Position numbers and translations under genes: made by a program. 64,000 bases of DNA, taken from assembly GCF_022179185.1 (NCBI RefSeq), contig NZ_BPQJ01000004.1:1-64000 (forward strand). Reading direction: 5' to 3'. This DNA comes from Methylobacterium frigidaeris. Lineage in GTDB: Bacteria; Pseudomonadota; Alphaproteobacteria; Rhizobiales; Beijerinckiaceae. Below the pieces are notes generated by a model. The model was not told the DNA's origin and made no database searches. It saw nothing but the letters and a program-made list of their open reading frames with translations. Of the stretch, positions 44,449 to 52,812 are shown in pieces; positions within the stretch are counted from its first letter, which is position 1; each line of letters opens with the position of its first letter.

Positions 44449-47400
44449 ATGAACCGCCTGATCGACTTCGCCCTGCGCCAGCGGGTGCTGGTGCTGCTCC
44501 TGTTCCTGGCAATGCTCGGAGTCGGCTACGCGAGCTTCCGCGAGCTCAACATCGAGGCCTATCCGGACCCGGTGCCGCCGCTCGTCGACGTCATCACCCA
44601 GAATCCGGGCCAGTCGGCCGAGGAGATCGAGCGCTACATCACCATCCCGCTCGAGGTGCAGCTCGCCGGCATCCCGAACGCCACGGTGACGCGGACGATC
44701 TCGCTGTTCGGCCTGTCGGACGTGAAGATCCAGTTCACCTACGACTTCACCTACCAGGAGGCGCTGCAGCGAGTGCTCAACCGCCTGTCGCAGCTCGCGC
44801 CCCTGCCCAACAACGCCCAGCCGCAGATCTCGCCGACGAGCCCGATCGGCGAGATCATGCGCTACCAGGTGGCCGGCCCCCCGGGCTTCTCCGCGACCGA
44901 CCTGAAGACCCTGCAGGATTGGGTGCTGCAGCGCCGCTTCAAGGCGATTCCCGGCGTCGTCGACGTGTCGGCCTTCGGCGGCAAGACCAAGGAGTTCGAG
45001 GTCGCGGTCGATCTGCGCAAGCTCCAGGCGCAGGGGCTGACCCTCGTCCAGCTCGTCACGGCTCTCAACAACTCGAGCACCAATGTCGGTGGCCAGACCC
45101 TCAATGTCGGCGAGCAATCGGCGGTGGTGCGCGGCGTCGGCCTGATCCGCGACATGGACGACATCCGCAACACCATGATCACGCAGGTGAACGGTGTGCC
45201 GGTCCTGGTGAAGGACGTGGCGGAGGTGCAGGTCAGCAACGCGCCGCGCCTCGGCATGGTCGGGCACGAGAATGACGGCGACATCGTCGAGGGCATCGTG
45301 CTGCTCAGCCGCGGCGGCCAGAGCCTGCCGACGATCCAGCGGGTCGAGGCCGAGATCCAGAAGATCAACTCCTCCGGCATCCTGCCGCCGGGGGTGCAGG
45401 TGGTGCCGCTCTACGACCGCAGCGCGCTCATCCACACCACCACCCACACGGTGATGCACAACCTCGTCTTCGGCGTGGTGCTGGTGTTCCTGGTGCAGTG
45501 GCTCTTCCTCGGCAGCCTGAAGAGCGCGATCATCGTCGCCGCCACCATCCCGTTCGCGCTCGGCTTCGCCATCGCCATCATGGTGGCGCGGGGCGAATCG
45601 GCCAACCTCCTGTCCCTCGGCGCGATCGATTTCGGCCTCATCGTCGACGCGACGGTGATCATGGTTGAGAACATCTTCCGCCACCTCGCCGAGCATAAAG
45701 GGCCGGCCCAACGCGGCAGCGGGGTCAAGCTCGGGCTGATCGCGTCGGCGGCGCGCGAGGTGAACCGGGCGATCTTCTTCTCCGCCTCGATCATCATCGT
45801 GGGCTTCCTGCCGCTCTTCACCCTGACCGGCGTCGAAGGCCACATCTTCGGGCCGATGGCGAAGACCTACGCCTACGCGCTGGTCGGCGGGCTCATCGCC
45901 ACCTACACGGTCTCGCCGGCGCTCTCCGCGCTCATCCTGCCGAACCACGTCGAGGAGCGCGACACCCTCGTGGTCAAGGTGTTGCGGGCGCTGTTCCGGC
46001 CGCTCCAGGGCTTCACCCTCAACAACCGGTTCCTGACCATCCTGATGACGGTGGCGATGCTCGGCTGCACCGGGGTCGCGATGCGCACCCTCGGCCTCGA
46101 GTTCCTGCCGACGCTGGAGGAGGGCAACCTCTACATCCGCGGCACGATGCCGGCCTCGATCTCGCTCGAGGCGGGCAACCCTTACGTCGAGCGGATGCGC
46201 AAGCTGATCGGCTCCTATCCGGAGGTGACCACGGTCGTCTCGCATCAGGGCCGGCCCGACGACGGCACCGACGCCACCGGCTTCTTCAACGTCGAGATCT
46301 TCGCGCCGCTCAAGCCCGCCGACCAGTGGCGGCCCGGCCTCACCAAGGAGACGCTGATCGACGAGATCTCGGGGCGCCTGCGCGAGGAGCTGCCCGGCAT
46401 CGAGTTCAACTTCTCGCAATACATCCAGGACAACGTCCAGGAGGCCGCCTCCGGCGTGAAGGGCGAGAACTCGGTCAAGATCTACGGCACCGACCTCAGC
46501 GAGATCACCCGCACCGCCAACGAGGTGAAAGCGGCTTTGGCCACGGTGCCGGGGGTGACCGACCTCGCGGTGTTCACCTCGCTCGGCCAGCCGACCGTGC
46601 GCATCGATATCGACCGGGCGCGAGCCGCCCGCTACGGCCTGGCTCCCGGCGACATCGCCACCACCATCTCGGCAGCGATCGGCGGCCAGACCGCCGGCGA
46701 CCTCTACGAGTACGGCAGCGACCGCCATTTCCCGATGCGGGTGCGGCTGGCGCCGGAATACCGCCGCTCGCTGGAGACGATCCGCAACATCACGGTCGGC
46801 GTGACGCCGCCGAGCGGCGGCGTGGTCCAGGTGCCGCTCTCGGAAATCGCCCGGGTCGAACTCGTCTCGGGCGCCGCCTTCATCTACCGCGAGAACCAGG
46901 AGCGCTACATCCCGGTCAAGTTCAGCGTGCGCGGGCGCGATCTCGGCGGCGCGGTGATCGAGGCGCAGAAGCGCGTCGCCGAGCAGGTCGAGCTGCCGGC
47001 CGGCTACCACCTCGAATGGGTCGGCGAGTTCAGCAACCTGCAAGGGGCGATCGCACGGCTGAAGCTCGTGGTGCCGGTGACGATCGGGCTGATCGCGCTC
47101 CTGCTCTACGTCAATTTCGCGTCGCTCACCGACACGCTGCTCACCTTGAGCGTGATCCCGATGGCGCTGATCGGCGGCATCTTCGCCCTGGTGCTCACGG
47201 CTACGCCGTTCTCGGTCTCGGCGGCGATCGGCTTCATCGCGTTGTTCGGCATCTCGACCATGGAGGGCGTGATCCTGCTCTCCTACTGCAACCAGCTGAT
47301 GGACGAGGGCTGGGCCCGGGCACAGGCCATCCACCACGCCGCCGACGTGCGCATGCGCCCGGTGATGATGACCTGCGTCGCCGCCTGCGTCGGCCTGCTG

Positions 47401-47586
47401 CCGGCGGCCGTCTCGACTGGCATCGGCTCGCAGGTGCAGAAGCCGCTGGCGCTGGTGGTGGTGGGCGGCATCCTGCTCGCCCCGATCCTGATCCTGGTGG
47501 TGCTGCCGGTGCTGATCGCGGCCTTCTCGCGCCACCGTCCGCGGGCGCCTGTCGCCCCGGCGCGACAGCCCGAGCCGGCGGAGTGA
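44449..47586 (+). CDS. Heavy-metal-type (CusA/CzcA) RND efflux permease
   Basis: The 1045-residue pump has the RND layout: helix 1 (VLVLLLFLAMLGVGYASF), a porter domain, helices 2-6, a second porter domain and helices 8-12. It has the HME-RND signature in TM4, LGAIDFGLIVDATVIMVEN, with the two Asp and one Glu of the proton relay. The segment starting YPDPVPPLVDVITQNPGQS is typical of the CzcA/CusA group. It exports divalent or monovalent metal ions, but the substrate is undetermined. It lies in the classic adaptor-pump-channel operon. Confidence 0.93.
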   Translation: MNRLIDFALRQRVLVLLLFLAMLGVGYASFRELNIEAYPDPVPPLVDVITQNPGQSAEEIERYITIPLEVQLAGIPNATVTRTISLFGLSDVKIQFTYDFTYQEALQRVLNRLSQLAPLPNNAQPQISPTSPIGEIMRYQVAGPPGFSATDLKTLQDWVLQRRFKAIPGVVDVSAFGGKTKEFEVAVDLRKLQAQGLTLVQLVTALNNSSTNVGGQTLNVGEQSAVVRGVGLIRDMDDIRNTMITQVNGVPVLVKDVAEVQVSNAPRLGMVGHENDGDIVEGIVLLSRGGQSLPTIQRVEAEIQKINSSGILPPGVQVVPLYDRSALIHTTTHTVMHNLVFGVVLVFLVQWLFLGSLKSAIIVAATIPFALGFAIAIMVARGESANLLSLGAIDFGLIVDATVIMVENIFRHLAEHKGPAQRGSGVKLGLIASAAREVNRAIFFSASIIIVGFLPLFTLTGVEGHIFGPMAKTYAYALVGGLIATYTVSPALSALILPNHVEERDTLVVKVLRALFRPLQGFTLNNRFLTILMTVAMLGCTGVAMRTLGLEFLPTLEEGNLYIRGTMPASISLEAGNPYVERMRKLIGSYPEVTTVVSHQGRPDDGTDATGFFNVEIFAPLKPADQWRPGLTKETLIDEISGRLREELPGIEFNFSQYIQDNVQEAASGVKGENSVKIYGTDLSEITRTANEVKAALATVPGVTDLAVFTSLGQPTVRIDIDRARAARYGLAPGDIATTISAAIGGQTAGDLYEYGSDRHFPMRVRLAPEYRRSLETIRNITVGVTPPSGGVVQVPLSEIARVELVSGAAFIYRENQERYIPVKFSVRGRDLGGAVIEAQKRVAEQVELPAGYHLEWVGEFSNLQGAIARLKLVVPVTIGLIALLLYVNFASLTDTLLTLSVIPMALIGGIFALVLTATPFSVSAAIGFIALFGISTMEGVILLSYCNQLMDEGWARAQAIHHAADVRMRPVMMTCVAACVGLLPAAVSTGIGSQVQKPLALVVVGGILLAPILILVVLPVLIAAFSRHRPRAPVAPARQPEPAE

Positions 47587-47591
47587 GATAG

Positions 47592-49322
47592 ATGCAGGCC
47601 CGACCCGACGCGCCTTCCCCCGCACCCGCCAGCATGCCCCCTTCCATGCGCGCCATCCTGCGCCTCTCGACCGCGATCCCGGTCCCGCGCGCCGCCGTGC
47701 CTGCCACACCGCCCGAAGCGGCGCCGGCTGGCCGGGTCGCGGGTGACGAGGTCTCGGGGAACAAGGGCTTGGGCGACGGCGCCCCGGGAGCCGGCGCGCC
47801 ACGCCCCGCCGCGCGCACCGCGGCCCGCATCCTGGCGACCGCCCTCGCGGCCGCGTCGGCCTCGGCCTGCATGGTCGGGCCCGATTTCCAGGGCGCGACG
47901 CCGCCGCCGGTCACCCGCTACACCAAGGAAGGGCTGCGCGATCCGAGGTTGAGCGCCGAGGAAAGCCGCAGCGGCGCGCTGAGCCAGACCTTCGCGACCG
48001 GGCGCGACGTGCCGGGCGAGTGGTGGACGCTCTTCCGCTCCCGGGCCCTCAACAGCCTGGTGGCGGAGGCGCTCGCCCGCAACCCGAACCTCGAAGCCGC
48101 CCAGGCCTCGCTCCGGGCGGCGCGGGCCACCACGGAGGCGCAGCGCGGCGCGCTCTTCCCGCAGGTCGCCTTCGGCGGCCAGGGCTCGTACAACAAGGCC
48201 CCGGGCGGCGACCTGCAATCGCCCCTCAACGACAATTCGCTGCTCTACAGCCTCGTCACCCCGCAGGTGACGGTGAGCTTCGCCCCCGACGTGTTCGGCG
48301 GCACCCGCCGGGCGCTGGAATCGCAGACGGCACAGGAAGAGGGGCAGTTCTGGCAGCTCGAGGCGGCCTACCTCGCGCTGACCGCCAACGTGGTCGCGGC
48401 GGCGATCCAGGAGGCTTCCCTGCGGGCCCAGATCGCCGCGACCGAGAAGGTGATCCAGGCCCAGACCGATCTCCTCTCCCTCATCACCAAGCAGCAGAAT
48501 GCCGGCCAGGTCGCGGGCGCTGATGTGGTGCAGCAGATCGCGCTTCTCGCCCAGTCGCAGCAAGTGCTGCCGCCGCTGCAACGCGCGCTGGCGCAGCAGC
48601 GCAACCTCCTGACGGCGCTCGCCGGCCGCTTCCCGAGCGAGGAGGTGAGCCAGACCTTCACGCTGGCCTCCCTGCACCTGCCACGCTCCCTGCCGGTGAG
48701 CCTGCCCTCGCGGCTAATCGAGCAGCGTCCCGACGTGAAGGCGGCCGAGGCCGCGGTGCACGCGGCGAGCGCCCAGGTCGGCGTCGCGGTGGCGAACCGC
48801 CTGCCGCAATTCACCATCTCGGGCGCGGTCGGCGCCAGCGCCACCAACTTCGCGGCGCTCCTCAACCCGGCCGCCAGCCTCTGGACCATCGCCGGCGCGG
48901 TGGCCCAGCCGCTCTTCGACGGCGGCACCCTCTTCCGGCGCCAGCAGGCGGCGGAGGAGAACTTGGGTGTGGCCCAGGCCCAGTACCGCGCCACCGTCAT
49001 CACCGCCTACCAGAACGTCGCGGATTGCTTACGCGCCCTCCAGGCCGACGGCCGCGCGGTGGCGGCTGCCAACGCCGCCGTCAAGGCGAGCCGGGAGAGC
49101 GTGGAACTGGTGCGCAAGCAGTTCGGCCTCGGCGCGGTCAGCAGCGCCTCGCTGCTCATCACCCAGTCGGCCTATCTGCAAGCCGTGGTGACCCAGGCCC
49201 AGGCGCAGGCCAACCAGTACGCGGATACCGCCGCGCTGTTCCAGGCGCTGGGCGGGGGGTGGTGGAACCGGCGCGACGTGAAGCCGGCGCGGGACCCGAA
49301 GGATCCGGCGCCGTTCCTCTAG
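47592..49322 (+). CDS. TolC-like outer-membrane efflux lipoprotein (NodT family)
   Basis: Up to 576 residues. The NodT-type core contains the lipobox region ALAAASASACMVGPDF followed by two repeats of the outer-membrane efflux domain (for example VAEALARNPNLEAAQASLRAA and the later QYRATVITAYQNVADCLRAL). The annotated start at 47592 puts about 90 low-complexity residues (Ala/Pro/Gly) before the lipobox, which is abnormal. A start closer to the lipobox, possibly a TTG near 47768, would give a normal signal sequence. It completes the tripartite efflux operon with a 5-bp gap. Confidence 0.87.
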   Translation: MQARPDAPSPAPASMPPSMRAILRLSTAIPVPRAAVPATPPEAAPAGRVAGDEVSGNKGLGDGAPGAGAPRPAARTAARILATALAAASASACMVGPDFQGATPPPVTRYTKEGLRDPRLSAEESRSGALSQTFATGRDVPGEWWTLFRSRALNSLVAEALARNPNLEAAQASLRAARATTEAQRGALFPQVAFGGQGSYNKAPGGDLQSPLNDNSLLYSLVTPQVTVSFAPDVFGGTRRALESQTAQEEGQFWQLEAAYLALTANVVAAAIQEASLRAQIAATEKVIQAQTDLLSLITKQQNAGQVAGADVVQQIALLAQSQQVLPPLQRALAQQRNLLTALAGRFPSEEVSQTFTLASLHLPRSLPVSLPSRLIEQRPDVKAAEAAVHAASAQVGVAVANRLPQFTISGAVGASATNFAALLNPAASLWTIAGAVAQPLFDGGTLFRRQQAAEENLGVAQAQYRATVITAYQNVADCLRALQADGRAVAAANAAVKASRESVELVRKQFGLGAVSSASLLITQSAYLQAVVTQAQAQANQYADTAALFQALGGGWWNRRDVKPARDPKDPAPFL

Positions 49323-49423
49323 GGGGCGAACGGAGGCCGCGGCGGCCCCGGTGCGGATCGCGTCGCGGATCCAAAGCTGCCATGGTCCGTTTTCAGCGAA
49401 GCTGTCATGCGCTGGGAGGTTCC

Positions 49424-50431
49424 GTGAGCGTCGGATTGTTGGCTCTGCTGGACGACGTCGCGTTCATGGTCAGGTCGGCGGCCGCGTCCCTCGACGATGT
49501 CGCGGCGCAGGCGGCGAGAGCCGGAACAAAGGCCGCCGGCGTCGTCATCGACGATGCGGCCGTGACGCCGCGCTACGTCGTCGGCTTCGCGGCCGAGCGA
49601 GAACTCCCGATCGTCGGCAAGATCGCGCTGGGGTCGCTCCGCAACAAGATCCTGTTCCTGCTTCCGGGAGCCCTCGCCCTCGGAGCCTTCGCGCCGTGGG
49701 CGATCACCCCGCTCCTGATGCTGGGCGGCGCCTATCTCTGCTACGAGGGCGCGGAGAAGGTCTACGAGGCTCTGGTCCCGCATGGTGCGCACGGGCACGA
49801 GGAGGCGCCCCAGGCCGGTACGGGACACGACCCGGCGCTGGAGGAGCGCCGTGTGGCGGGTGCCATCAAGACCGACTTCATTCTCTCCGCCGAGATCATG
49901 GCCATCACCCTGGCCGCCCTGCCGGAGGGCAGCTTCTGGATGAAGGCGGCCGTCCTCGCGATCGTCGGCATCGGCATCACCGTGGCGGTCTACGGCGTCG
50001 TCGCCCTCATCGTGAAGGCGGACGATGCCGGGCTCGCCCTCGCCCGCAGCAAGGCGGGACCGCCCTTCGGGAGCGTCGTCCGGGGAATCGGTCGAGGCGT
50101 GGTCAAGGGCATGCCGATCCTGCTCAAGCTCCTCGCCATCGTCGGCACGGCCGCGATGATCTGGGTCGGCGGCGGCATCCTGGTGCACGGGCTGGAGGAG
50201 TATGGCCTGTCGGCCCCTGCGCATGCGGCGCATGAAGCGGCGGCGAGCCTCGGGTCGCTCCTGCCGTCGGTCCGGGGCCTCGTCGAGTGGCTGGTGACGG
50301 CGGCGGCGTCGGGCCTCGTCGGCCTTGTCGCGGGCGGATTGCTGATCCCGCTGGCGAAGGCCGTGTCGAGCGTCGTCCGTCGCAGCGGCTGGTCTGCGGG
50401 CAAGAAGGCCCCCGCCGAGACGGGGGCGTGA
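49424..50431 (+). CDS. DUF808 / YedI-family membrane protein
   Basis: The product is 335 residues from the GTG at 49424, with GGGAGG a few bases upstream. It begins SVGLLALLDDVAFMVRSAAA and contains NKILFLLPGALALGAFAPWA, ITPLLMLGGAYLCYEGAEKV and further hydrophobic helices (IGITVAVYGVVALIV, ILLKLLAIVGTAAMIWVGGG). It matches the DUF808 family (E. coli YedI), integral membrane proteins of unknown function. An alternative ATG at 49382 adds 14 residues. Confidence 0.87.
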   Translation: MSVGLLALLDDVAFMVRSAAASLDDVAAQAARAGTKAAGVVIDDAAVTPRYVVGFAAERELPIVGKIALGSLRNKILFLLPGALALGAFAPWAITPLLMLGGAYLCYEGAEKVYEALVPHGAHGHEEAPQAGTGHDPALEERRVAGAIKTDFILSAEIMAITLAALPEGSFWMKAAVLAIVGIGITVAVYGVVALIVKADDAGLALARSKAGPPFGSVVRGIGRGVVKGMPILLKLLAIVGTAAMIWVGGGILVHGLEEYGLSAPAHAAHEAAASLGSLLPSVRGLVEWLVTAAASGLVGLVAGGLLIPLAKAVSSVVRRSGWSAGKKAPAETGA

Positions 50432-50605
50432 GCGCGGGAGCAGGCGACATCCTCAGGGGTCCGGCGCGATGCAGGTCGCAGACAGCGCCTGCGTCGAGGC
50501 CGATCGCACGGATTCGGTCCGATCCGGCGATCATCCCCCTTCGCCCTGTCGCCTCCGCCCACGAAGTACGGCAGAATCGGGCGGAGCCGACGGTAGGATG
50601 AGGGG

Positions 50606-52687
50606 ATGGGAGCGCGCACGACACGGATGACCCGCCGCCGCGCCATCCTGGCTCTCGGCGGCCTCACGGCGGGACCGGCTCTTGCCGGCGTTACGTGGCT
50701 CGGGTGCATCCTCGCCCACCTCCCACCCCTCGACCTCACCGCCGCGCAGGCCCGCTCCACCATCGTCCTCGACCGGGCCGGCACCCTCCTGCGCCCCTTC
50801 GCGACCGCGGACGGCCGCTGGCGGCTGCCGCTCGAGCCCGACGCCGTCGATCCCCGCTTCCTCGCCATGCTCACCGCCTACGAGGACCGGCGCTTCCGGG
50901 CGCATCCGGGGGTCGACGCGATGGCGCTGCTGCGCGCTGCCGGGCAGTGGCTCGCGGCGGGGCGGATCGTGTCGGGGGCCTCGACCCTGTCGATGCAGGT
51001 GGCGCGCCTCGTCGAGCCGCGGGGCGAGCGCTCGCTCACGGCGAAGCTGCGCCAGATCGCACGGGCGATCGCGCTGGAGCGGCGCCTCGGCAAGGACGGG
51101 GTGTTGCGGCTCTACCTCGCGCTCGCGCCCTATGGCGGGCCGGTCGAGGGATTGCGGGCGGCGAGCCTCGCCTATTTCGGGCGCGAGCCGGCGCGCCTCA
51201 CGCTGGCCGAGGCCGCCCTGCTGGTGGCGCTCCCCCAGGCGCCGGAGGGGCGACGGCCCGACCGCTTCCCGGAAGCAGCCCGCCGGGCCCGGGACCGGGT
51301 GCTCGACATCGCGGCCGCCCGCGGCGTGGTGCCGGCGGCGGACGCTACGGCCGCCAAGGCGGAGCCGGTGCCGCACTCCCGAAAACCCTTCCCGATGCTC
51401 GGCCCCCACGCCGCCGAGACGGCGGTGGCGCAGGAGCCGGGCCGGGCCGTCCATCGGCTCACCCTCGACGCGCGGCTGCAGGCCCGGCTCGAACCGCTCG
51501 TGGCCGAGCGGGCGGCGGCGCTCGGGCCCGGGCTGTCGGCGGCGGCGCTCGTCATCGACAACGCCACCGGCGAGGTGCGGGCCCAGATCGGCAGCGCCGG
51601 CTACTTCGACGCGACCCGGTCGGGCGCCATCGACATGACGGCAGCGGTCCGCTCGCCGGGATCGGCGCTGAAGCCCTTCGTCTACGCCATGGCGTTCGAA
51701 TCAGGCCTCGCCCATCCCGAGACCCTGATCGAGGACCGCCCGTCCCGGTTCGGCGCCTCCTACGCGCCGGAGAATTTCGACCTCACCTTCCAGGGCACGG
51801 TGACGGCGCGCCGCGCGCTCCAGCTCTCCCTCAACGTGCCGGCCGTGGAGCTGATGGAGGCGGTGGGGCCGGCCCGCTTCCTCGCCCGCCTGCGATCGGC
51901 CGGCGCGTCCATCCTCCTGCCGCGGGATTCCGCGCCCGGCCTGCCGGTGGCGCTGGGCGGCCTCGGGATCACGCTCACCGACCTCGCCCGGCTCTATGCC
52001 GGCCTCGCCCGCGGCGGCGAGGTGCCGGTGCTGCGCAGGCGCCTCGACGGCCCGGCGGCAGGCGCGGCCCTGCCGCGCATCGCCGAGCCCGTGGCAGCCT
52101 GGTACGTCGCGGACGTGTTGCGGGGCACGCCGCCGCCCGAGAGCGCCCTGCCGAACCGCCTCGCCTACAAGACCGGCACGTCCTACGGCTACCGCGACGC
52201 CTGGGCGGTGGGCTTCGATCGCCGGTACACCGTGGCGGTGTGGCTCGGGCGGCCGGACGGGGCCGGGGTGCCGGGCCTCGTCGGGCGGACCGCCGCCGCG
52301 CCGCTGCTGTTCGACGCGGTGGCGCGCCTCGGCGGCGACCCCGAGCCGGTGCCGCGCCCCCGCGACGCCCTGGTGGCGACGACCTCCGCCCTGCCGCCGC
52401 CCTTGCGCCACCTGCGCCGGGACGCCGGCCCGACGGACCGCCTGCGCATCGCCTACCCGCCGGACGGGGCGCGGATCGATCTCGGGGCCGCGGAGGGCCT
52501 TCCCGCCGGCCTCGCCCTCAAGGCGCTCGGCGGCACCCTGCCGCTGATCTGGCTCGTCGGCGGCCTGCCGGTGACCGAATCGGACCGGCGCCAGGCCGAG
52601 TGGCAGCCCGACGGCGCCGGCTTCGTGCGCATCTCGGTGCTGGACGCCACGGGGGCGAGCGACAGCGTGATGGTGCGCATCGAGTAG
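50606..52687 (+). CDS. pbpC: Penicillin-binding protein 1C (bifunctional transglycosylase/transpeptidase)
   Basis: The 693-residue protein has an N-terminal basic/hydrophobic segment (ILALGGLTAGPALAGVTWLG). A GT51 glycosyltransferase domain follows with the catalytic EDRRFRAHPGVD motif and STLSMQVARL. The transpeptidase domain has SPGSALKPFVYAM (catalytic Ser in SALK) and KTGTSYGYRDAWAVG. The C-terminal BiPBP_C domain is typical of PBP1C. The alpha-2-macroglobulin-like partner gene (yfhM) often found beside pbpC is absent. Confidence 0.93.
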   Translation: MGARTTRMTRRRAILALGGLTAGPALAGVTWLGCILAHLPPLDLTAAQARSTIVLDRAGTLLRPFATADGRWRLPLEPDAVDPRFLAMLTAYEDRRFRAHPGVDAMALLRAAGQWLAAGRIVSGASTLSMQVARLVEPRGERSLTAKLRQIARAIALERRLGKDGVLRLYLALAPYGGPVEGLRAASLAYFGREPARLTLAEAALLVALPQAPEGRRPDRFPEAARRARDRVLDIAAARGVVPAADATAAKAEPVPHSRKPFPMLGPHAAETAVAQEPGRAVHRLTLDARLQARLEPLVAERAAALGPGLSAAALVIDNATGEVRAQIGSAGYFDATRSGAIDMTAAVRSPGSALKPFVYAMAFESGLAHPETLIEDRPSRFGASYAPENFDLTFQGTVTARRALQLSLNVPAVELMEAVGPARFLARLRSAGASILLPRDSAPGLPVALGGLGITLTDLARLYAGLARGGEVPVLRRRLDGPAAGAALPRIAEPVAAWYVADVLRGTPPPESALPNRLAYKTGTSYGYRDAWAVGFDRRYTVAVWLGRPDGAGVPGLVGRTAAAPLLFDAVARLGGDPEPVPRPRDALVATTSALPPPLRHLRRDAGPTDRLRIAYPPDGARIDLGAAEGLPAGLALKALGGTLPLIWLVGGLPVTESDRRQAEWQPDGAGFVRISVLDATGASDSVMVRIE

Positions 52688-52812
52688 GCCCGATCACTTT
52701 TTCGACAGGTTCGCCCAGGGTCAACGGCGGATCGTTTCTCCGCCCATCCCGTTCCTCACCCGTGGAAGCGTGGCGAGACGGCGAGCGCCGCGCGCGAGTG
52801 AGTGTGCGTCGC

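Noticed and set aside
44341..47802. Very long open frame on the minus strand across the RND pump gene (over 1100 codons)
   Set aside because: The plus strand encodes a complete, well-conserved RND permease. The antisense frame is Arg/His/Asp-rich low-complexity sequence, as expected from high-GC codon bias.
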